This document shows positions 48,901-59,300 of a DNA stretch of 64,000 nucleotides, piece by piece. Source of the DNA: Berberis thunbergii (Eukaryota; Streptophyta; Magnoliopsida; Ranunculales; Berberidaceae); NCBI GenBank assembly GCA_003290165.1, contig QNQO01001860.1, positions 62,001-126,000 on the forward strand, in the 5' to 3' direction. The translations under genes and the position numbers were made by a program. Within the stretch, counting starts at the first letter, position 1. Every line of letters starts with the position of its first letter. Below the pieces are notes generated by a model. The model was given only the letters and a program-made list of their open reading frames with translations, had not been told where the DNA came from and did no database searches.

Positions 48901-51900
48901 TGTCGGATACGTGTCGGACACGGGTACGACAAGCTTTCAAAGAGTCTGCTTCCTTGCTTATGGGCCTAAAATCCTTAGAGGCAACATGCCCCCACTTTCT
49001 TGAAAGTCAGATGCCCTGCAACTGAGCATCCAAAATAAATGGTTTTCTATCAAACTCCTTGACCACCTCTATAATGCCCTTCCCCATAGCCTCACTGAAA
49101 TCTCTCCTTCAAGGTCCCTCCTTTGTCCTACCAAAATGCCTTGCAATGCAATTCATCAAGTGAGACACCTCTTTGATCCCTTTCAACACAAGGGGTCAAA
49201 CTAGGATACAATACATTCCTTTATCCCAGCGCCATCACTAATCATCACCCCACCAGTGCCCAACTTGGATAAGTTATTGAGCTTCCTTCATTTTTTAATT
49301 TTTTTTAAAAGGTAAAATTTATTTATAAATATAACATGGAATTACAAGATGGTGACCTTATAAGTTATTGAGCTTCCTTCTTGGGGAAGCAAAAGCATGA
49401 AAATACATGTTTTGGTCTCCCACCCTAAGCCATCTCACCATGCCCTTTCACACCATTTCTTTCTTCCCTAAAATGACTTTTCTCAAGCTTATATTTCTTA
49501 CCATCTCACTCCTTCAGTATCTCATCCCCAAGGGAAGAAGACTCTTCTTCCCTGTCCAAACAAGTTATGCCACCCATAAGATTGGCTACTTATTGTCCGA
49601 TTTTAATATTTTGGAACCCCCTTGAAATTATTTCCAAGTAAGTTGAGCTTGAATCGACTCCCCCTACTCACCACACCCAAATTCCCCCATCTGATGAACA
49701 TCACTACCGACACCTAATCTCTCCCCTTTCTTGCATCCCTCACCTCTCACTCTATAATCACCCCTTCAATCGTATCCTGACTAACAACTTTTGCTATGTA
49801 AAACCTCCGTCAATCAACTTACCTTTTGCATTGCTTCCTAGAAAGACTACACCTTCCTTCAAACCTCCTTCCCGCCATACAGATCAAACCCCAATTTAAC
49901 ATTTCCTTATGAGAACACATATCTACTCCTACGCATGGTTTTAAAAAACGGTGTGAGGCTACGATTTGAGGCTCGCTTCAATGCGAGGCTTATGGTTAAT
50001 GAACTGAGGCTTACGCCTCATAAGTGTTTCAAAAATTAAATCAATATCAATTGATCGAAATTATTGTAATTAAATCATATTGAGTGAGGCTACGCCTCAG
50101 TTCAATGAAGCTTCCTCATGACTCTTGAAAGGGCTATGCCTCGGTTCCCGATTAAGATTCTCTAAACCTTGCTCCTACGTTACACATTAAGCATGCCTTT
50201 AGGTACAACTACTTGAGCCAGATTTTTAGGCTTGTTCTTTGCTTTGGGTCTGGTTGTCATTAAGTTAGATGTCCTTCCCCTTTTATCAGCCACCCGGTTG
50301 TTGTTGAGAGTCATAATCTCACAACACACAACGTTCATGCCTACCTCTGAATCGTCATACTTCTGGTCCTCTTTAAGATTTGTCCTCTGATTTCAAATTT
50401 TGAATCTTAATTGGGATCTTCCACCTGATGTGAAAACCCCACATTGCCCTGATTTGACTGCACCCATCTTTCAGCTGCACATGCTCCCCAACACCCTCCG
50501 CACTAACTAATGGTATGCTCGAATGCCTGCAATACAGGTGTCCACCTTTTGCCACCTCAGCCTGCCCTTCTAGATCATCTGGTCTTCCCATACTTCCTCC
50601 TACATCAGCAAAGATAAACAATTTCCTAATATATATATCAAATGGTGGGGAAATCAGCATTTCTACATCTCCAACTGAACCTCTTGGTAAGCAACTCGGG
50701 CATGAGACCCCTCATAACTCTTCTCCCAATCCTTAATTGTCTTACTTCTACTTATCCAATTGAAGTTTCTATGAATCACAGTAACACAGGATAGAGAAGT
50801 TTGATCATCTGGAAAATGTATCTGCATTTGCTTCTCTTGAGCCCTTCCCCTTGCAATGCTCTTGCTGAGTACCTTCAGCTATCACCCATCCTTTGCCACT
50901 CACTCTTGATTCTGAACTTTTGCTCAAATCCCAAAACAATTCGTCCAAATCTCCTAATCTCAAATATCCACCATTAACACCACTCCTCCATCTGACCCCT
51001 TAACTCACTGCCCTAATTCTCGCCACCTCCAATATAGCATCTTGCTTGCTCCATCACCAAAATAAACGTAAACATGTCAATTATCTCAATCGCTTCTCTC
51101 AATTCTTTTGCACCTGATAGAGTTTCCCCTCAATTGCAAAGATGGAATGTACTTCCGTCCTAAATCCTTACCACATAAACCCGTGCTCAATTTTTTATTT
51201 AACTCGTGTATTTTGGTTTTGCATGCAAAATCAGGCTCATTTTCATTTAGCTGTGAATTCACAATCCAAAACTCTAGGGTACTCTTATTCCCAAACCACC
51301 TCAACATAAGAAATTTACGCATCGCAGCCCCCGCCTCATCTCCAACTAGCTAGCACTCCAACCCCTAGACGTCCATAATTTCTCCATCATTTAACCCACA
51401 TTCAAACACATCCTTACTTCCCCTTTCATAGAATTTTCCTACTCATAGCAGAGTAGAAAGTTAGCACACTTTGTGTTTCTACATTCTATCCCATATGAAA
51501 TATATCCACGTGCAATATGAGCATGCATAATGAAAACATTGTAACAATACCAACGCCTGTCTTTTAGATTTGGTAAGTGATATCTATGATAACTTGAGGG
51601 ACCCATGATGTTAGTTAGCTCACAAGAATTCAAACTGTCTACCTCCAGCTTGAGTAGTGGAAAAACGTGTTCTTCCTTAAATGAACATGAGAAGTAAATA
51701 GCCGTGATTTTTCCAGGAACCTGGGTGCCCAAAAAAGATATTGAAATGGCAAGACAGGTACTACAATATCTTGCCACAACAATGTCTGGGATCACAATTC
51801 ACAAGAACTGAAGAAAATGATTGGTTTTATTAATTGACAACATCTCTTGATATTATGACATGAGCTATTAAATATGGAAAGAAAGAAAAAGGTTTAAACT

Positions 51901-53268
51901 ATTTGAATCGAGATATTGCGAAGATATTTACATCATAATTATCTTCAGTACAAATTAAAACAAAAAAGTGCTACCACCTTGAAGCCAAAGAGATGAAAGG
52001 AAGAGAAAAGAGCACCCCTAGTTCAGAAGCATTTTGTTTACTTAAAAAAACTTAGGATGTAGGTTAAATAGTGAGCAGCAGGTTTCCCAGACAGATGTTA
52101 AACAATCAGGAGAAGATCAATAAGAATTATCCCAGAAAGACTACGAACAGAGATACCAACTCATATTCATGAACAATTAAAAAATAATAAAATAAACTTC
52201 ATTAAATTATTTTATGAGGGCACAAGGGTTTAGAACCTCCGCATTTCTGCATTTGACATCCCTCACTTCAAATTCAGCATAACTGTTTTGCTCTTCTCTT
52301 TCCAGGACGGCACGGACATGATCACGCAAATTTTCTTCCTGGTTCTGGCTGCAAAAGGCACTCAAATCAATATCTCCATGAGGAAGATATGTCTTCAGGG
52401 GCGTGGACCCAACAGGGTACACCTGTAGAAAAATGGATCAGAGTTGCTTAAAGGAATGGACACCATTTCCATAGATCAAAACTTCCTATTCCAACCATTT
52501 ACAACTAGATTCTTAGAAAAGACAAAAGTAGTAACACAAAATTGCCCAGGAATGAATCACCACAGTTCATGTTCAACAATATGCTCAAATAACGATGAAA
52601 TTAACATCAAATATGCAGCATACCCAACTGAATTTCCTAAAATGGGGAGAAACCCAAAGGACAAATTTGAGTTTGACAGTGTAGTATATCTAGTTGACAA
52701 GGTACCCTATGGTATTCTCATGAAGTAAACAGCATACATAGTCAAAGAGATGCCTCTATTGGAGATTCTAGTAGCTAGAAAGAACTCATCAAAGTGATTC
52801 CCTAATGAAATTGTTTTGATATATGCATCTTCGCATACCAAATAAGATTCAAATTCTTGCTTGGATCTTGCAAGAATTCCTTCATCAGTACCAAATAACC
52901 CTAAAACCTCATACATATATACATCACTAGTCACAAGCATAGAAGAATAAAACGAATGACAATTCTAAGATCAGATTAGAAACCTAGCAAATTCCTTGAT
53001 TAGACTACTACAAGGGGGGAAATTTGTGAACAACTATTGAGTTCATTATACTAATGGGTGAGAATACCTCAATTCCAAGAAAATCTTTCAATAATCTTCG
53101 TATATAATTAGTAACAGCCCTCCTCCTCTGCTCAGAAACCATTGTCGGATGAACAACATGAAGGATTTCTTTGGCTATTATCTCCCATTTAAGCCAACTA
53201 GTCTCAGTGTTTGGAAAAGCCACTGGATTTGATGATGAACAACCAGTTGGTTGTTGAAATGTATCCAT
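42970..53268 (-). CDS. Nucleotidyltransferase of the TRF4/Cid1 (poly(A) polymerase/OAS1-like) family
   Basis: Nine exons (minus strand, in order): 53268-53068, 52422-52237, 45286-45194, 45073-44891, 44812-44710, 44511-44332, 44222-43594, 43419-43130, 43042-42970. All join in phase with GT-AG borders to give 645 aa; the start is ATG at 53268 (MDTFQQPTG). Catalytic residues are in place: Gly72-Ser73 in VYPVGSTPLKTYL, Asp84 and Asp86 in HGDIDL, and Asp143 in SLDITFNQLGG. The PAP/OAS1 substrate-binding part follows (FKRSIIFIKSWCYYESRILG, SSYALETLVLYIFQLFHS, YCISLSGPV). The C-terminal end DDFPPLS is typical of the plant At3g51620/At2g40520 group, whose RNA substrate is not well established. Probable role: adding nucleotides to RNA 3' ends. 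Intron 2 is nearly 7 kb and holds nested transposons. Confidence 0.9.
45287..46199. other. Proximal part of nucleotidyltransferase intron 2
   Basis: Intron sequence next to exon 3. It may include the 3' tail of the LINE that follows, but no coding trace or clear poly-A boundary is visible. Confidence 0.5.
48344..48957. mobile_element. 614-bp DNA element nested in the LINE
   Basis: TTATGGGC flanks both sides (48336-48343 and 48958-48965), an 8-bp target duplication. Removing the element and one duplication rejoins the LINE reading frame exactly at the conserved DFRPI...GGVY stretch. The element's two ends are rich in GTGTCGGACACG-type words in opposite orientation (left about 48360-48440, right about 48790-48935), but the outermost bases are poor inverted repeats. 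It has no transposase. The superfamily is hAT by duplication length, or Mutator if a ninth base has decayed. Confidence 0.8.
49935..50185. repeat. GAGGCTTACGCCTCA-rich repeat
   Basis: Starting GGTTTTAAAAAACGGTGTGA, this stretch alternates GAGGCT and GCCTCA words (for example TGAGGCTTACGCCTCATAAG), so it can fold on itself. It is absent from LINE coding logic and is probably a small inverted-repeat element nested in it. A similar stretch occurs at 55265-55995. Confidence 0.55.
51401..52236. other. Distal part of intron 2
   Basis: A 118-codon minus-strand frame (51439-51795) is present without resemblance to a family I know. Otherwise plain intron sequence up to exon 2. Confidence 0.45.
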
Positions 53269-53599
53269 GAGGCAAAACACTAATTCGAGACAAATTGAAC
53301 TAAGCTAGAAGATTGAAATTGAGAGAAAAAAAAACCCTAAATGAAAAGGGGGACAAAAACCCTCAAGGAAGAACGCTACCATAAGGTTAGCGTCAACTAC
53401 AAATAGGAGAAAATTGATAAGCAATTTGTCCCCACCTACTTGTGGGTCGCCTTACCTATTGACATATTTATGGCCTTTGTGAATCTGTATCAGGCCATAT
53501 GTTTAGACTATGCGAGGTAAATGCATTTACCACCATTAAAAATAGTACATGGGGTAAACATTGACCAGAAATAATTTGCTATGAAATATAATTTGTTTA
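53269..53599 (-). promoter_or_regulatory. 5' UTR and promoter region of the nucleotidyltransferase gene
   Basis: The region above the ATG (53268) contains the leader and presumably the core promoter, since a MITE begins at 53600. I see no convincing TATA box; the gene may be TATA-less. Confidence 0.4.
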
Positions 53600-53880
53600 G
53601 GGCGTGTTTGTTTTTTTTCCATGGAAAACCAGAAAAATAGTGGAGATAAGAGAGCAAGTGAGAAGAATTTTTATCAATGATGGTGAAGATAGCTATGCTT
53701 CTTGAGTTTTCCATGGTCGCCCTCTTAGAAACTTTTTTCCATGATTTTGAGAGATGATTTTGAGAGAAGATGGTGGTGGAAGGCCACAATTCTATGCTCG
53801 CTCCCCCCGTTTCACTCATCTCTTCCATGTGTCTCCACTAGTTTTATGTTTTCCATGGAAAACAAACATAAAAAATAGTC
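53600..53880. mobile_element. Tourist-like MITE upstream of the nucleotidyltransferase gene
   Basis: It starts GGGCGTGTTTGTTTTTTTTC and contains CCATGGAAAAC near the left end and TTTTCCATGGAAAACAAACA near the right end, forming an imperfect inverted repeat. TTA is found at both borders (53597-53599 and 53881-53883). The interior is non-coding. Confidence 0.65.
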
Positions 53881-53980
53881 TTAGTTACAATTTATTGTCT
53901 CGATATGATCTTTGACTAAGAATATATACAAGTTTACATGATTCCCATGTCCCATATGATATTCAATGAAACAAAAGTAA

Positions 53981-54011
<31 letters not shown>

Positions 54012-55264
54012 ACAGTAATGGCTTTTCACAAAATATTATTGTGAACCTTTCTTTTGTTTCTTGGCCATCTTTTGTTTCGGAAAAATCAATTAAAACATTT
54101 CTGTCTTGGATTAACTCCCTTCAATCATCAGAAATCCAATATACCCTAATACAAATCATGGGATAGAAACAACTAATTTAAGAAAAAGTGTGCTCTACAT
54201 GAAATTTGATAGCAAGAACTACACACCAATAAAAAAATAATAAAGTAACAATTTAAAGAACTAAAGTTCTAATACAGATAGTTACTTAAGGAAAGGGAGG
54301 AAGAAGTCATTATCATATCTATTACCACTCTAATTTAGTATTAAAAGCCTACCGAAAATGATTTGTATGATCTAGCAGTATCTATGGCATTAATATGTCA
54401 TTAATTTTCCCATTTAAAGAAAAAAGAATAATTCAAACTCAAGCAAGATAAGAATGATTAACCAAAAAAAAAAGATAAGGACTTAAGTATACAGTACATG
54501 GGGCAAACAATTAATCATGGGGAATAAAGAGAAGTCTATCTTTTGGGTTCACATATAAGAAAATACAAACAAAAAAAAATGCCACAAGAAAAAATGAATT
54601 CAAATCTACAACTCTGTAAAGTAGCTTATTGGTCTTTCTAGCCATAGTTTTAGACTTTTAGTGAGAATGATCTTTTAACAAATGACAGGGCATTTAACCA
54701 CAAGATGTCACATTCACAGTCCTTCGATCGACAAGCTATATAATTAAAATCTCAATTTCTTGAAAAATATCTATAATTTTAAAATTGTTTGGATCACCCT
54801 TGCTAAAGCAAAAACCAACTATAATGACCGGTGCAAAAGGCATAAAGTCGACAATGAGTCCCACAAGTATGTTTCTTTATGGAAATAATTGAAACTATAT
54901 GTTAATGAATTTAATATTTTAAGATTTTTTGCATATAAGACATAATACTATCATAAACAACTGTTAATATCAAAGTATGAAGTCCACCTTAAGTAACTTT
55001 GTAATTCCATTTGATATTGCCTAGAATTAGGATAAAGAATATATTTTTAAATGGCAATGGTTATACACACTAAATATACTAACTATTGCTCAAAACATTG
55101 TTCAAGGTGACATGGACTACAACAAAAAGCTTTAAGTTGACGTTAATGACATTTTTATCAAACACATTCAGCTAAATTTTTCTTCCCTTCATCAAATGGA
55201 AAATTTCATACCAAACACAAATCCTTACACAACAAAAATCGTAAGAAAGCTTTAGATATCATCA
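53881..55264. other. Spacer with (TA)n microsatellite
   Basis: An (AT/TA)n run occupies about 53983-54011. The rest is AT-rich and non-coding as far as I can see. Confidence 0.6.
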
Positions 55265-55995
55265 AACCAAGGGTTTTCAATGTGGAGGCTTGACGTGGAT
55301 GTGTAGCATAAGCCTTTTGCATATGAATATTATAACTAAAGATATATAATATAAATGTATATGGTAGTTAGTAAATAAATAAATAAATAGACAATCCATT
55401 ATAAGTAATAGTTTCACATTCACCATTGCACTTGCCGAGTCTATTAAAAATTGAAATCAATGTTTTTAAACATTTGGGTGTGACGTGAAGCAATTGAGTG
55501 GAAACATTATAAGCCAAATCTTGTAGCAAAACTATTAAACCCTTTGACTGGGAGAATATCTTCGGGTTCTTCCATCTTTTTGTGAGTCTACTTTATATCT
55601 GGATCATCATCATCATCAAAGCCCATTCCCGATATTTTCGGGGTCGGCTACATGGATTTTGGTTCTCCAAGCAATGTGGTCTTCCCACATATCCTCGCCT
55701 AATCCAAGCTCAATGATATCTTCATTCACCGCCTTCATCCAAATTTTCAACGGTCGTCCCTCCGTCTACACCCTCCATTAACTTGCCAATCTAGACATTT
55801 TCTATCTACTTTATATCTGGATATGCTACTATTTTAATATATAATATATGATCTTGTATTTTTAAACAATTAAAAAACATAAAAGTTGCACACTTCAGCG
55901 ATGAAGCGTACTAAAAGCATAAGCCTTCAAACATGAGGCGTAAGCCTTTGGCGCATTGTGACTAAGCCTCACCTTGAGGTTCGCATGTTTTTAAA
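55265..55995. repeat. Inverted-repeat element with GAGGCTT/AAGCCTC ends
   Basis: The left part reads GGGTTTTCAATGTGGAGGCT; the right part, on the opposite strand, reads AAAAACATGCGAACCTCAAG and GGCTTACGCCTCATG. It resembles 49935-50185 in its GAGGCTTACGCCTC words. An RTE LINE tail is inserted inside it. Exact ends and target duplication are uncertain. Confidence 0.45.
55605..55804 (-). mobile_element. 5'-truncated RTE-type LINE tail
   Basis: On the minus strand it encodes the decayed end of an RTE reverse transcriptase frame (VNEDIIELGLGEDMW-like, then VADPENIGNGL-like) and finishes with a TGATGATGATGATG tail, characteristic of plant RTE elements. An 18-bp direct repeat, TCTACTTTATATCTGGAT, flanks it (55587-55604 and 55805-55822), the product of target-primed reverse transcription. 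The insert is 200 bp. Confidence 0.9.
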
Positions 55996-56351
55996 CTGAT
56001 TGATTGAAACACATTAAGTACTTAAAAAACTACTAGGGTTTCCTTTAGACGTGGAACTTTTTTAAATATATTTTCACCTCAAAAAATGATGTTTCATTTG
56101 TTTTGTGTCTATTTATGAGAATATGTTGTAGCTTTTCCCTTTGTAAATAGTTTACTATTCGGTTTTTAAGATAATTCCATATTATAGATGTAAACAGAGA
56201 TTAAGAGAATACTCTATTTCGTATATTATAATAAGAATATAGTATGTATTTATATACAAACTATTGAGGTTATTCTAGGAAACTATATCAATTTAGGATC
56301 TCTACAATTAACCTAATTGACAGCTATATACACACACTGTAACACTCCCCC

Positions 56352-59300
56352 TCAAGCTGGAGCATAAATGTTAATCATGCCCAACTTGTTACAAAGATAG
56401 TCAACCCGAACCCCAGTTAAGGCTTTCGTGAAGATGTCCCCAAGTTGTTCTCCAGTTTTCACATATCCAGTAGAAATCAAGCCTTGTTGAATTTTCTCAC
56501 GAATAAAATGACAATCAATTTCAATGTGCTTAGTCCGTTCATGAAACACAGGATTAGAAGCAATATGAAGAGCAGCTTGGTTATCACACCACAATTTCGC
56601 TGGTACTGTAGCTTTAAGTCCTACTTCAGTCAAGAGCTGATATATCCACATTATCTCACACACAGACTGGGCCATAGCCCTATATTCAGACTCTGCACTG
56701 GACCGTGACACAACGGTTTGCTTCTTACTCTTCCATGAGACCAAATTCCCACCAACAAAGATACAATAACCTGTAGTGAATCTTCTATCTATTTTGGAAC
56801 CTGCCCAATCAGCATCTGAGAAACATTCAATATGAGTGTGCCCGTGATTTTCATACACGATACCTCGTCCTGGTGCCCCTTTCAAGTAACCCAAAATTTG
56901 CTTTAACGCTGCCCAATGATGAATTGTCGGAGATGACAGAAACTGACTGACAACACTGACTGAGTATGCAATATCTGGACGAGTCACAGTAAGGTAATTC
57001 AACTTCCCAACCAACCTTCGATATCTTTCAGGATCTGCAAATGGTTCCCCAACGTCGGTAAGTTGCACATTTGGAGTCATTGGAGCACTACAAGGCTTTG
57101 CTCCCAATTTTCCTGTCTCAGTTAATAAGTCAAGAACATACTTTCTCTGAGATAGAAAGATACCTCGTTTACTCCGAGTGACCTCAACTCCTAAGAAATA
57201 CTTTAACACCCCCAAATCCTTCGTGTGAAACTGAGTATGAAGGAAAGATTTAAGAGATGAGATTCCTCTAGTATCATTCCCAGTAATGACAATGTCATCC
57301 ACATACGCAACTAACAGAATGATACCAGCTGCTGATCGTTTGTAGAATACAGAATGGTCAGACTTGCTTTTCATCATACCAAATTTCTCAACAGCCTGAC
57401 TAAACTTTCCAAACCAAGCACGAGGACTCTGTTTCAAACCATATAAAGATTTTCGAAGACGACAAACTCGCCCTGACTCCCCCTGAGCAACAAAACCAGG
57501 AGGTTGCGCCATATACACCTCCTCCTGAAGATCGCCATGAAGAAAAACATTCTTGATATCAAGCTGATGTAAAGGCCAATTATGGGAAGCCGCCATGGAA
57601 ATAAATAACCGAACAGAGGTCAACTTTGCAACAGGAGAGAAAGTGTCAGAGTAATCCACCCCACAGGTTTGAGCATAGCCCTTAGCGACAAGACGTGCTT
57701 TCAAGCGGGCAACTGACCCATCCGGATTGACCTTAACTGCGAAGACCCATTTGCAACCTATAGCCCTTTTTCCTGAGGGTAAATCGACCAAGTCCCAAGT
57801 ACCATTGTCATCTAAAGCATTCATCTCCTCTATCATTGCATTATGCCAACCAGGATGAGATATGGCTTCACGAACAGTTTTAGGAAGAGAGGTAGAATCA
57901 AGGGAAGCAATAAAAGAACAAGAGGAAGACGACAAATTATTATAAGAAACAAATGAAGAAATAGGATAAGCACACTGGCGTTTACCTTTGCGTAATGCAA
58001 TAGAAAGATCATTGCTCGGGACTGGATCTGATGACGAAGGAGCAGGTACAGGACAAGAATCAAGAGGTTGACGCCTGGAGTAAACCTGAATAATAGGAGG
58101 CTTGACTGGAGCTGGGTCCGAGACAGGAGCTGGTGTGGAGACAGGTGCTGAGGATGTGATAGAATAGACCAATAAATCATCATCCTCCCCCTGGCGAGTG
58201 GGAATGGGCGAAGACGGAAAATAAGGTGTGTCTTCCAGGAAGGTAACATCAATTGAGACCAGATATTTGTTAAGATTGGGACAATAACACCGATAACCTT
58301 TCTGAAGACGAGAATAACCGAGGAAAACACATTTCAAAGACTTGGGATCTAGTTTAGTGACTTGTGGACGAACATCCCGAACAAAACAAGTGCTACCAAA
58401 TATCTTCGGGTCAACAGGAAACAATGATTTATCAGGAAAAAGGATTTTGTAAGGTATCTCACCATGAAGAACAGAGGATGGCAAGCGATTAATGAGAAAA
58501 CATGTTGTAGACACTGCATCGGCCCAAAAAGGTTTAGGAACATGCATTTGAAATAAGCGAGCTCGTGCTGTTTCAAGATGTCTGTTTTTACGTTCTGCCA
58601 CACCATTTTGGGATGGTGTATCAACACACGAAGTTTCATGAAGTATGTCATTCTGAGTCATATAAGACTGAAATAAAGCTTGTGTATATTCTTTAGCGTT
58701 ATCACTTCGCAAGGTTTGAATGGAAACATTAAATTGAGTTTTAACTTCAGCACAAAACGCACAAAACAGATAAAACAACTCAGATCGTTTTTTCATCAAA
58801 TATAACCAAGTAACTCGAGAATAATCATCCACAAATGTAACAAAATACCGAAATCCAGTTTTAGACAAAATAGGACAAGGACCCCAAACATCAGAATGAA
58901 CTAATTCAAAAGGAACACTAGCATGTTTATTGACTCGAGGACTCGAACTAAGATGATGATGTTTGGCAAACTGACATGACTCACAATTTAATGAAGACAC
59001 CTTATTATATTGAGGACAAAGCTTTTTGAGTAGAGGGAGAGACGGATGACCCAACCTACAATGAGCCTCGAAAGGAGACGTGACACTGGAGCAAGCAATA
59101 GAACTCGGAACCGATGTATCAAGAATGTAAAGGCCTCCAGACGCATGTCCTTTACCAATAATCTTCTTCGTCATAAGATCCTGAAATAAACAATGATCAG
59201 GGTAAAATGAGACACAACAGTTAAGATGACGAGTAAGCTGGCTTACAGAGAGCAAATTAAAGGATAAATTAGGTAAATGTAAGACAGAGGACAGAGATAG

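Larger units (their letters stand above)
46200..51400 (-). mobile_element. Degenerate L1-type LINE in intron 2
   Basis: On the minus strand, fragments of an L1-like reverse transcriptase can be read despite stops: PKKVGACCL and DFRPI just above 48966; after the nested element at 48344, ILDSVAMANQWIDNKRIGW and KACITSIRFFVLVND (48250-48100), YLGLP, LASWKLILLSKGCRFTLI and SALSKIPIY (47950-47780), then KMEAFSRNLLCEGFKDSKG and DVEWK (to about 47640). The C-terminal region with the zf-RVT-like EVWSDFLKWFRSL part is at 46300-46600. The 5' third (49700-51400) is only assumed to belong to the same element. It is nested in a host intron, in the gene's own orientation. Confidence 0.75.

Noticed and set aside
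51439..51795. 118-codon minus-strand frame in intron 2 as an extra exon of the nucleotidyltransferase
   Set aside because: Exon 2 joins exon 3 in phase at the position expected for the family, leaving no room for it.
57833..58330. 165-codon minus-strand frame
   Set aside because: Alternative frame inside the copia-2 polyprotein with Leu/Ser-rich low-complexity product.
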